From the NCBI RefSeq assembly GCF_019925205.1, contig NC_083560.1:61021266-61085265 (forward strand): a DNA stretch of 64,000 bases. The letters are read 5' to 3'. Shown one piece after another: positions 39,590 to 51,358 of this stretch. The stretch comes from Metopolophium dirhodum. Taxonomy: Eukaryota; Arthropoda; Insecta; Hemiptera; Aphididae. The notes under the pieces are model-generated. The model was not told the DNA's origin, made no database searches, and saw only the letters and a program-made list of their open reading frames with translations. Position numbers and translations under genes: made by a program. Each line of letters begins with the position of its first letter. The first letter of the stretch is position 1.

Positions 39590-40931
39590 TACGCTAATAT
39601 TATATTATTATACTCTGCCGTTACGTTTACGTAATATGGCGGCCCAATCGTCTAATAAACGTGTCACAACTAAAAATAATCCAACTTCAAGCAAAAGAAA
39701 TTTATCGACTTCTTCGCTTTCACCCAAGCCAGAGGATAAGAAATCAAAAATATTCATAACTCCTAACCGGTACTCAGTTCTCACCACACTAAATGACTCT
39801 AACGAAAACAAACAGCCAAACATGACTCAAACTCATACTCAAAATATCCCACCAAAACCACCTATATCAAAGGCGTGAGTAATTTTTCCAGTTTCACCTC
39901 AAACTTGATTAAAATTATCAACACAACAGAATTTATCTGTAAAACCACACCTTCATACCTGATCATCCATACTCATTTCTATGAACATTACACACTACTC
40001 ATTAAATATCTAATTGAGAACAGCATCAGTTTTCATTCATACCAACCGTATAATAAGCGTCCATTACGGGTGGTGATCCGCAATCTCCATTCTTCTACCT
40101 CTACTGCAGATATAATTACTTCTCTTTCGGAATTGGGACACCAGGTTACCCACGTTCATAACATTAAGCGCTTTTCCGATGAATCACCTCTACCTCTCTT
40201 TTTCGTCAACCTCAAAAAAGCTACAAACAACATGAATTTATACAAAATCGAGTATCTACTGCACTCCAAAATTGTTGTCAAAAAGCCCCACCCACATAAA
40301 GGCCAACCGCAATGCCATTGCTGTCTGTCTTACGGGCACACTCAGAGTTATTGCAACTACATTCCATGATGCATCAGATGTGGCGAAGAACACAGATCTG
40401 ACGTATGCACTATGTCACCAGAATCTCCGGCCAGGTGTGCTTTATGCCAAGGTAGTCACCCAGCAAATTACAAAGACTGTCTCGTTTATAAAAAACTAAA
40501 TTACAGACCACCTCGTCATGAACATTTCATATCTACTCCCAAATCTCATACAAACTTTCCTAAATCCACCTCAAATCCCAATACCAATAAACCATCATAT
40601 GCCGAAGCTACTTCCTCCAATCATAACCATTCCCACTTATCTCCTAATATAGAAACTTTATTTACATCCTTTATTTCCGAATTCACTGCAATCATAAAAC
40701 TCCTCCTGTCTCTGCTAACGGCTTTATTAAATAAAGGTAAATTGTAATTCCATATACCGTTATACGTCCACCGTATCATTTCATTTTATATTCTTATCTA
40801 ATTACCTAATTATCTAAATTATGCTAGAATAAGATACTATCTATTGTAAATCTTATCTATATTATATATTGTAATAATTGTTGAACTATAAATAGTTTTA
40901 TACTGGAAGTTCTAACAAAAAAAAAAAAGTT
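39590..40931 (+). mobile_element. Jockey-like non-LTR retrotransposon copy with ORF1 only, broken
   Basis: Encodes a gag-like ORF1 starting at ATG 39636. The frame shifts near 39875-39878, and a TGA at 40367-40369 interrupts the remaining frame, which ends at 40747. Visible parts in order are: a Ser/Lys-rich leader; a PRE_C2HC-type segment (RVVIRNLHSSTSTADI); three zinc knuckles (CHCCLSYGHTQSYC, CIRCGEEHRSDVC, CALCQGSHPANYKDC); and a hydrophobic tail. A 3' UTR of about 180 bases and an A run (about 40917-40930) follow directly; no endonuclease/reverse transcriptase ORF2 is present. The left border is approximate and no target duplication was found. The copy lies antisense to the PNRC-like gene. 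Confidence 0.85.
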
Positions 40932-42840
40932 CTGTTCAAAGCTTTGGAATATTCCTTCACATCTGATTCTATAGTTTGTATTATTTATATTTAAGTATTT
41001 ATTTGTTATTATTTTTGAATATATGTATTATTGTTCTTAAATAATAATTAAAAATCTGATTATTTGGTCTACGCATTTAATCAGTCAATTAAAATTGATT
41101 CATGGCATATAACTGTACCTATCTATTTAGGAAGGCACCAAGATAAACAAAATTGTTTTTGTTTTTATTCATTATACAAATAATTATTAAAATTAATCCA
41201 TTGTAAAATAAACAAAATGCAATACAACAATGATTAATAATAGGTAGGTATCAAGTTATTATCTGTATTATTAAATGCGCAATAGAAATATAGAGCAATA
41301 AAGTATTATAAAAATCATTAATAGTTCAGTACCTATAGTAGTCACTTGATAATAAACAGTGTTTAAACAAATGTTTCCACTAACAATTAAAGATAAAAAC
41401 ATTGATAAATATTTTACAATTAACTATGATGATACACGAGTATATCACTTAGGTACTTATAGGATCTCATTCAAGTACATAAGTACGATATTGACCAGTT
41501 CCTATTTACTATTTTATACCTATTTTGACATTTTCAGAGAAATCATTTCTTTGAATTTTGCTGACATGGGTAGGTCGATATTTCATGATTGTTGTCAATA
41601 GTATGAATGTATAATAATAAAACAAAGAGGATACCTACTTTAAAAGTAAATTTTTGATAAATATAGTAGTTACCTCTTATTGGACAATAGTTAATGGATT
41701 CATTTACTTATTGGGCTGAAACACACTGGCCCAATTAACATGTATCCTTATACATAGAAAAAAAATTATCTACTGGAATCACCACATTGGACCTTTCGCT
41801 GAGTTTTGCTTTATTGAAATATTGAATCATTTGGTTAGGGAATGGCCTTATATACTGTTCCCAAAGCGAGTCCAATCAGGTACCCCACATTAAAATTTGA
41901 GTTCCTGTGCTCAATGTTATTGCGGACTCTATACAAAATTTCCAATAAAAAAGAACCCATTACAAGCGATATGGGACTATACACGATTTCTAGGTAATCA
42001 ATGGTTAGCCCACAGTTTAAAATGAGCCTTAAAATAACGAAAAGGACTTAATATACCTATTATGGTATAGATTTATATCATAAAATATTATTTAATATAA
42101 AATAAATAGGTACCTACTCCTATCAAAATTTGAAAAATTACAAATATATTTCAATGAGCAACTGTATTTCAGGTCCAACCCCTTCCTTGTGGTGCCCCGA
42201 GTCCAATAAGCAAATAGACTGTATTCATTTTTTTATGTCAACATCTTTAATTATGCCCTATTTATTACAGAATTTATTATGTTATACCAATATTTTTGCA
42301 GGTAGGTTTTAATTAGGTAGCCACTGCTACATATATAGGTTGTAGGTTAGGTATATATGTCAAATCTCAAATTTGTATAATTAGACAAAGGTTGAACAAG
42401 CTCCAAACAAAGATTTGAGAAAGCTTTTCATTAATTGTACAGTTACCAAATTTCGTAAAAATAAAAATAAATTTAAAATTATAAGATACTTAGTCGACCC
42501 TAATCGGTACCTGCGACACTCGATGCTCGTAGCGGTTCTCACCTACGCGATATCCAAGATGCAAATAGCACACAATTTATAATATTATAACGAGTGTTAT
42601 AATGAATAATAATCATAGATCACTTTGTCTGCAAATGGAACATCGACAGCATCACAATTCACAATAACGGTAATAGTAATAGTAATAACAACATTACAAC
42701 AACAACATGACTGGGCAGAGCACAATGGGTAGGTAGGTTAGGTACTTGCCATAGAATCCCCGCTCGACATGGGAAAAAAAATGCACTCCTCGACCCGCCA
42801 TTGCCCTACTCTCACACAAACCCCCCCTCCCCCCGTCAGC
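40932..42840. other. Intergenic or long 5' intron of PNRC-like gene, no exon recognised
   Basis: AT-rich with diverged repeats. Short open frames at 41359-41601 and 42130-42312 show no recognisable motif and no coding-like composition. Confidence 0.4.
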
Positions 42841-44160
42841 AGTAAACGCACCCGACCGAAATGACATAGATGGACGATTTGAGCATCGATCTTCGGTTAG
42901 CAGCTACATCCCCCCCACCCCCGCCCCCGCTTACCACAGACAAAAAGAGGCAATCGCTTACCTATCGGCGGCGTACGTCGTCGTCGTCTCTGGTAACGTC
43001 GACGGGATAATCTCTGAGCCGTGATCAGGATGGCGTTCGTCACGCACGCACGCACAGCACGTATGGGCAGCACGGGCCGCGGCCTGACGTGTGTGTTCTG
43101 CGGACGGGTGTGCTCGTTCGCTGGAGAAATCGAATGGAACCGAACAACGACGCACAAGCTCACTGTTATTATTATGATGATAATAATATAACACTATTAT
43201 ATGGTACCGCACTGACGAGCGAAAAATGTTTTTTTCTTCCGTTTCTTTGTCGCACTCGGGTCGAACGAAAGAAAATCGCCGGAACAGCAATAGCGATGTC
43301 ACAACAATAGATGGGCGACGGGACGCAGTCGGTATTATAATAATATTATATTAAAGTGGCAACGACGCCAATTAATAATAATACAATAATAATAATGTTA
43401 ATAATAATATATAATTATTTGCGTATAGTTTCTCCGTCGACAAACGCGCGCTAGTTTCGTGAATGCCTACGTGCAAAAATATACAAATGTCGTCTCGGCC
43501 GTCTTTCACGGACGGCGGAAACGATACAAATAATAATTTAATAACGAATAAACAATAGACACAATGCGATGCGGACGAGACGCGTCGCCACTGGCAAAAA
43601 CGCAGCGGATGGAAATTCGAGAACGACTGCGGGAAGCGGCACCACCGCGATAGTCGTACAACAACAAAAACACGGTCCGTAGGCCGTAGCTCGTAAGTGG
43701 AAGTGGTATAGTGGTTACTCGGTGCCAGTGTGCCACCCGTCACCTATCTCCCCGCAGCGACCACCCCACCTAATGACAATGCGGGTGCCGATCGGTAGCC
43801 TGGTGGCGGTGGTGTCTCCCTCCACCTCACGTCCTCACTACTTCTGATTCCGTAAACAATGGCACTCGGCACTGTTGCTGTGCGGGCGGGTGGTAAAAAA
43901 CCAAAAAGTGAGAGGCTGCAGCTCGCTACGCGTTGTGTATCAGCAGCGGTAGCAGCTGCCGCCGCCGCCGCTGTTCGTCAGTGGCGTACGTTCAGCATTG
44001 CCGCACCGCCGACCGCCCCTCCCCACGCCAAACAGTCAGCACTACCCACCGCCACAACGATTGCGACTTATGCGGCGTTGTCGGTTGTTGGCGCGGGCAG
44101 GCGGGCAGGACCGTGATTTCTCGACCGACGTAACGACGCCGCCGTCGTCGTCTCGGTGAA
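42841..44160. promoter_or_regulatory. GC/CpG-rich island, probable promoter region
   Basis: An island of about 1.3 kb rich in CG dinucleotides, with GCC/GCG runs (including an alanine-codon-like run at 43940-43975), stands out from the AT-rich surroundings. On the minus strand a strong donor (GATAG/GTAAGC) ends a possible 5' exon at 42962. The only downstream minus-strand acceptor with a gene behind it is the PNRC-like exon at 39301. Open frames across the island lack family features and look like composition effects. Confidence 0.45.
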
Positions 44161-44966
44161 AGGCTCGTTGTATTTTACGTAAACGTGACGGCGAGTATGA
44201 AAGTCCTACGTTAGCTGAATACGACACAATGTAATGTTTAAAAAATATTATAGTACCCACCGGCCACCTATAATATTATTATCACGACTGTGTAATATTA
44301 ATTATTGGCAAAAATTAATAATGATGACAAGGAATACTCCTGCATAATATTATAGTGTCTCGTCTCCAATTTTATATAGTATTTTACAATTCATCCAGCT
44401 TAACTCGAAATGACGAAATTACATAGTTAGGCACATTCACATGCCGGTTTTCGAGTTTTTTGGGCCAATTCGCTCTTTAAGTGTCTTTTGAGTTGAGTCA
44501 TGAATTCTCGTTAAGTATTCAAGCTTGAAGTTTAGACGGTAAAGAGTGTACCTATATTATCATCTTATTATGAATTCAAACACATGCAAAGTGCCAAAGT
44601 ATTATTAAGTATGTAGGCAACCACGCATACAGTAGATATATACTATTTATGCAGGTACGTGGCACCTATAAATGTACGTGAACATTGGCATTTGACGTGG
44701 TGTGGTGAATACTGAATAGTAAATATAAAGTACAATAGTCAATAATGTATAAATGGACACTGGTTTCGAGCTGCTATTAGGGCTTATTCCTCCCATGTCA
44801 TGTTAAATTGTTTATGTGGTAACTTTTAATTTATAGACTTTAGTTATATATATATATATATATAATAGTAAGTTATAGTAATAACTAATAATAGAATCAA
44901 AAATGTTTGTAATATATTATACCAGGTAGGTACCTATGACCTATCTATTACGATAAAAGTATAAGA

Positions 44967-45854
44967 CAGGGCTTCCATTTGAAAAAAAATTCCGTTTTAT
45001 GTTATTTACAATTACAACGTTACACAATTTTTTTGCGTTTATCGTTATTCAACTTTTGCGTTTATCGTTATTCAGAATTAAAACGTTAGCCAAGATTTTC
45101 GTTTATCGTTATACAGAATTAAAACGTTATCCAAGTTTTGCGTTTAACGTTATTTAGAAATTAGAATTAAAACGTTATTCAACTTTTGCGTTTATCGTTA
45201 TTCAGAATTAAAACGTTATCCAAGATTTTCGTTTATCGTGTTTATCGTTTTACAGAATTAAAACGTTATCCAAGTTTTGCGTTTATCGTTACTTAGAAAT
45301 TAGAATTAAAACGTTATTCAACTTTTGCGTTTCTCGTTATTCAGAATTAAAACGTTATCCAAGTTTTGCGTTTATCGTTATACAGAATTAAACATTATCC
45401 AAGTTTTGCGTTTATCGTTATTTTAAATAGTGTTAATATCTATTAAATTTAAAAATAATAACTAATGCGGGTAGGTAATGGCCCGGATATACAGTATAAT
45501 ATAAACAATTCTTAGATTGTTTGCATCATGGCTAAATATATATATATATATATAATATAGCCATGGTTTGCATGAAATAAATGTTTCTACGAAACCTATA
45601 GACCTTTTAGAAGTTATTTTTCGTTCAATGATATTCTATAAATTACGTTTAGCGTTATTTTTCGTTTAATTATATTCTATGAATTACGTTTTGCGTTATG
45701 TTTTGTTTAATGACATATAATATATTTTGTTAGTCGTTATGTTTTGTTTTGCGGTATTTTATTATTTTTGATTATCGCTTTCCCTTATAATAACGTGTAC
45801 AAATTTCTATCGTTTTTTGTCAAATATAACGTTATTATACGTTTTCAAGCCCTG
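44967..45854 (-). mobile_element. hAT-like element with internal minisatellite, copy 2 (inverted)
   Basis: Ends CAGGGCTTCCATTTG and CGTTTTCAAGCCCTG; flanking 8-mers gtataaga (44959-44966) and gtataaaa (45855-45862) match at 7 of 8. Reverse-complement of the 7647-8263 copy, with about 10 minisatellite units (44995-45430) instead of 5, and partial higher-order repetition of unit variants. A (TA)n tract at about 45536-45558 expands the interior. Confidence 0.85.
44995..45430. repeat. Minisatellite, about 10 x 41-50 bp
   Basis: Units share GCGTTTATCGTTAT and GAATTAAAACGTTA. Three unit variants alternate (CAACTTTTGCG, CAAGATTTTCG, CAAGTTTTGCG), and a longer variant carries an extra TTAGAAA block. 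This indicates unequal exchange within the element. Confidence 0.8.
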
Positions 45855-45862
45855 GTATAAAA

Positions 45863-48800
45863 TAAATATTTTTCTATGTTTGTACTTACTCAGTAGTACG
45901 CATCTATACCTCATAATTATATTATTATCACAAATAACCTCTTACCACTGTGATAACTACATGCAAATACAGTCAGCAGCTACCTAATTTTGTATTTTAG
46001 CTAAAAACTAATGCCAGTATACACATCTAGGTACACACGTCACACAGTGGTTACTGTAAGTAGGTAGGTACGGGGATCAGATTTACCAAAGTATGTTTCA
46101 TGCACAAATTTATATTTTACCATACATAGTGAAAAACTGAAATAATGATACTGTCATAAACGTTACTGGAGAGGTAGGTCATTTATGAAATTCTTTGTTA
46201 TTATGGTACCTAAGTACCAGGTATTGTATTACTTTAATTTCGTAAAATTCGTAACGCTACTACGCTAGTGAGTAGTGGTGACTGCAAGACTGCACGACTC
46301 AGCACATGTACCTGTTTATTATATACGATTATAATATGTGAAGGATAATAGTATAATACTATAATAATATGACATATAATAGTCTTATTGTGGTGTACTG
46401 GGTACTGTTGCAAATTGTTTTTGTCGACGAAGCTCTTATAGTACTCTATTATGTATGATGTAGGACGTAGGTAGGTACTAGGTATAGACCCGCAGTAAAA
46501 TATGAGTCGTATTCGTAGACAATGTAATTTTATATTTATAACCTATAGGGGTGGGCCGAGGCTATATATTTTTCATGATGATCTCCTAATCCAACAAACC
46601 ACAAACGTCATAAGCTCATTAATCATAAGTCATAACCAACATAAAATGATTGAACTAACGTTTGAACTTTTTTTTTATACGAGCATGATAATAATAATAT
46701 ATTTTATAACTGATAAAGAATTGCTACAATTAATGAAACAAATGTTTTTTTTTTTTTATCTAATAACAAAACAAGTCCAACAGTGGGTACCATTACTATG
46801 ATTATTATGATTAATGCGACACTAATTTCAAGATAGTATACATTATTATATGGTGTGAATTGGTAAATATTGGACGTTCACGTGCAGCATATTGCATAAT
46901 ACCAGTATGGCAGTATAAACTATAGTCAATAAATGTATAATAATATTATAATAGTATCGAGAACCGAGGATTTATACATAAGATTTATTTACGTATTATG
47001 CGCATTTAATAGTTTTTACACATCGAAAAGACTCATTAGCCAGATTATTTATTTTATCATTGATTACGGAATTTAGATAATACGAATGAAACAATCAGCA
47101 GTTGAATAAGTCACTACAACTTTAAATTAATGACATACCGATTTATTGTTAAAAAATTGACCATGTTGAGAAAGAAAATAATAGGTAATAAATAACATTA
47201 ATGTATACAAATAACATACAGTTCAATTAACTTATTATTTAGACTATATTATAGAGAAGATAACCGTACATCGGGTAGTCCCTCCGTTTACCACACGGTG
47301 CACATTGCACAGTCCACAGTCACAAATAAATAATAACCTTTATGCAAATAATAGAAACACCGAAATAGTCATACAATTATTTTTATACTAATTGCGACCG
47401 ATAAAGATAAGACGATTAACTACATCGCAGTGGGCATATCATTAAAATAATATTACAATAGAAATAGATTATAATTTGTGCATCACAAGTCATAGTCATT
47501 ACGCGCATCAATTTTAGTTCTATAGTCCATACTCTATACGGTATTATATTGATTTATCTATTACCATCGATATTATATCGTAAACAATATTTTTTAAATC
47601 TCAGTTTTGATCGGAGCGTTGAATAATCTTGACAATTTAATCCTTTAATACAAGATTCCTCTAATAATGTATTGTTAATTACAATGATATTTGAAAAATA
47701 TTAAAAATCCATAGTCACATCATTGAACTCAAAATTAATTCGTAATGAATCTGTAAAAGGGACTTACTCATTGACGAGGTACAATCGGTACCTATATCTA
47801 GTGAACGTCTAGGTCTAGTGAACAGCAAAGGCGTTACCTATATTTTTCTATACATTTTAACTGTAATTAACAATTTATTAAAATAATATTTGTGAATAAA
47901 TCAAAAATTTAAATAATATAGAATGCATATGCAATCCATGTAAATACTGCAAACTCTAAAATTCCTTAACTTATTGAAGCATATTAAAAAAATCATATTA
48001 ATCAAAAAAATAATTCTTACACTTTTAACCGTTTATTTATTTATTAAAATACGTGTTTAACGATTTACCAATCAAATTGTACGTTCCTTGGATAATTTTT
48101 AACAAAACTATTAAAATTGTAGTCCCTCCTGTATAAAATTGCATTTTAAGGGTTTCATCACTTGACATACAGTGACCTTTCCACAATCGAGTTGTGATAC
48201 ATAACGTTAAAGACTTTGCATACGGCTGTTTAAAATTAATATATACTTGTCTAGACAGGCGGTAGCAAAATATAAAATGTTAATGAAATACAATTATTTA
48301 ACTTTAATTTGTATTTTGGTCGAACATTCGTGTTATATATATTTTTTAGCAGCAATGAGCGATAACTGCACCCTTCAAATATGTAATAAAAGAAAGGCTT
48401 GGTGGCAGTTCGTCCAGATATTATTATATAATATTATGCATTTATTCAAAATATTATATTTTAAAAAAATGTATTAGTGCACTTACCTAAATATCTAGTA
48501 ATAATGGTAGGTAAGTGCAAATAAATAAAATATACATATATGTGTGATATTATAACATTATATATGTAGGTACGCAATAAACGTGTTATAACGCGCGTTA
48601 TAAATTCTAATAGTAATGATGGTGCATTACTTATAATATGTATTATATTTATATAGGTACTAGGTAGTCCAAATAATATCACTATTAATAAAACATTTTT
48701 CATTTTTGATCGTTAAATAATCAATCGTACTGTACATACTCTCACGCCTTCGGTATACCTTTACGACATTTGCCTGCATACCACATACCTACACAATATA

Positions 48801-49079
48801 GGTACAATATTATACATAATATTGTAATGTTTCACGTGATAAACAAAATACAATTTTACTTATTTTATTATACAGATCAAACATTTACACATTTTGCATA
48901 CAGTGTGCATTTTATGAAATACTGTTCAGGTATAAAAATTAACTTGATAGACGAGTAGCCGACTGCGCACAGTGCACTATATACTGCACGACTATTGGTA
49001 CTCAGAACCAGGCAACAGTTGTGACGGAGTGTCGTATATTTTTTTTTATCAATATTGCTAGATGTGGACGCCAAACAGG
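45863..49079. other. Intergenic, no gene seen
   Basis: AT-rich; short open frames (46502-46801, 48247-48477) have no motifs and fall in low-complexity sequence. Confidence 0.4.
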
Positions 49080-49087
49080 GCTTTGGT

Positions 49088-50274
49088 CAGTGTTCGGAAG
49101 AAACGGATTCCTGGAACGAATTCCTTTTTATAAAAAAAAGAACTAGATGATTTTCTAGTTCTTTTATTTAAGGGAAAATAACAACATTTTTCGTTCCTTT
49201 CTAGTTCCAATAATTTACACAGATATTATGTAAATAATTTAAATTAAGATATATTTCTTTTAATGTGAAAAATGTCTACTGTCAATTAATGATCGTTATC
49301 GAGTATCGACGTTAATCGTTACACATTAGTCATTAGTCACTTTATTAATATTTCTCATAAGTTATAAATAAAGACCGGATTTATATTCTCTTAAAATACC
49401 TTAAATATGATGCTAATATTCTCGAAAAAACCTTAAAGTATTCTCATCATATTCTCTTAAAAATTTAAAAAATATGCTAAAATATGCAAAATATACAAAA
49501 AAAAAGCAAAAATATGCAAAAATAATCAATAAACATCATTATATTTACTTTAATATACATTTAAAATTTTTTTTTTCAATTTTATATTAATAGTGAGTTA
49601 ATTATTAGGTATTTAAAGTTTCGTATTCTAATGGAATATTATTCCACTTTAGTAAGAGTTGGAAATGATAAAATAAAAAATTGTAAATGTTCAAAAAATT
49701 TTTTTCTGGGTACCGTAATATTAAAATTAAAAATAAATACAAATTTTTTCTCACAATTTACGAAATATTCCAAAATATGCTAAATGAGTTAAATATTCTC
49801 TAACCCATAAAATATTCTCAAATATGCAAAAAAAACTTTTTTCAATGCATTCAGAATTGAACAAATCATCCACATTTTTTACTCTCATAAGACTGCATAG
49901 ACCCAGTAACGATATGTAAAAACATATAAATCCGGTCTTTAGTTATAAGTTATAATTTATATAGAAATGAGTACCTATATAAAATATAATTATTTATAAC
50001 AATAAACGATAAGATAGTCGACATACGTCGGCCAACAATTTAATTTTGAAGAAAATCTACTTATAGCCAATTTGTAGATATATATTATAATTAAAAATTA
50101 AACAAGTATGCATATGATAAAAAAACCTTAATGATTAAATACGAATTTTTATTTTATTTGGAACTACCAATGGAATTCGTTCATTTTCTAAAGGAACGAC
50201 AAACAACGAATTATTTTTTGAAAGGAACAAGGAACGGAACGAATTCCTTTTTATAAGGAACTTGCCAAACATTG
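49088..50274. mobile_element. hAT-like element carrying a nested element
   Basis: Ends CAGTGTTCGGAAG and CTTGCCAAACATTG, with inner inverted GGAACGAATTCCTTTTTATAA blocks. Flanking gctttggt (49080-49087) and gttttggc (50275-50282) match at 6 of 8. The centre is occupied by the insertion at 49369-49941. Confidence 0.65.
49369..49941. mobile_element. Nested inverted-repeat element, 573 bp
   Basis: TAAAGACCGGATTTATAT at the left is mirrored by ATATAAATCCGGTCTTTA at the right; flanking 8-mers gttataaa (49361-49368) and gttataag (49942-49949) match at 7 of 8. It inserted into the element at 49088-50274 after that one was in place. Confidence 0.75.
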
Positions 50275-51114
50275 GTTTTGGCTAATCAACCCACGTTGAA
50301 TTTTTTTAAGAGTAAACCGTATTTGCATGTTTTCTTGAATTGCAGGTCGTATAAATATGTAGAAAATCACGGTAAATAACGATTTCAGCAGTATAAATAT
50401 TTACCCCAAAGAGTTGAGGCACTATTATATAATAATATATTAATTTTATGGTTGTAAATTGTAATAAAATATATTTGTGGACTTTGTTATACATGTCTTA
50501 TGTTTATGTCTTAGACTTACATTCTATTGTTCTGATCTTGTTAGGTTATAACATTTAACTTAATATTATATTCTATATTTTATATAATATAATGTTGTTT
50601 TATGTACTTCAGCGAGCCGAATGAATAATTAAATTGCCTAGGTAATGAAAAAATGTACAATTAATTTGTAGAGATCGGAAATCGAGGCCGGATTAAAATT
50701 TAAATGGTTAATTTTATCAATATTTTTTTAATGATATACCTAAGTGAGATTTATTAAGGAAATTAGGTATATACTACACAATACTGTAGTTCCGATTGCA
50801 GGCAGTACCGGATCTAGGGGGGGGGGGGGGGAAATAAGGAGTTCGATCGACTGTCACACGAAAATCTTAAATGAATCGATGTTAATTGACGTTAGTCTGC
50901 AACATTCATAATATTATTATATTATGAAACATATTTATTCTGTTTACATTTCAGCTGTAAGTGAATTCCTATTATGAACGAGTACCTAATCAATTGTGCC
51001 ATTGAAGTCTTGAAGCCTACAAGGGTTTATTTGTATAGTTCGTATTATTTAGTTTCTTAGGTAGGTATAACTTATGGCTTATTTATATAAAATGTAATTG
51101 TATATTTTATATAA

Positions 51115-51160
51115 TACCATTGATTATACATAGTACTTATACTATGTATAATCAATGGTA
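51115..51160. repeat. Perfect 20-bp inverted repeat with 6-base loop
   Basis: Arms TACCATTGATTATACATAGT (51115-51134) and its exact complement (51141-51160) around acttat. Lies about 200 bp beyond the ropporin stop codon. Could be a transposon footprint or an RNA hairpin near the 3' end; nothing distinguishes these. Confidence 0.7.
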
Positions 51161-51358
51161 ATACCTATAACACAATGCGTTATGTGCGTTGCGTATCGCT
51201 ATACGGCGTGTGTGCTAAATAGGTGCGCGGCGGCCGCGTTTATATTTGAATCCCAATCCGCACTCGGGTCGATGACATGCGCGGGTACCCGCTAAATATA
51301 ATGACGTTACGAAACAAAACTGCGAAATTCACGGTGGTTACGACACTCAGGTCGCGGT

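Noticed and set aside
41359..41601. 80-residue open frame in the PNRC/retroelement downstream gap
   Set aside because: No motif, AT-driven residue use, and no splice partners; treated as chance.
42897..44260. Several overlapping open frames on both strands of the GC-rich island
   Set aside because: All follow from GC-rich composition with few stop codons; none has a recognisable domain, and they overlap one another on both strands.
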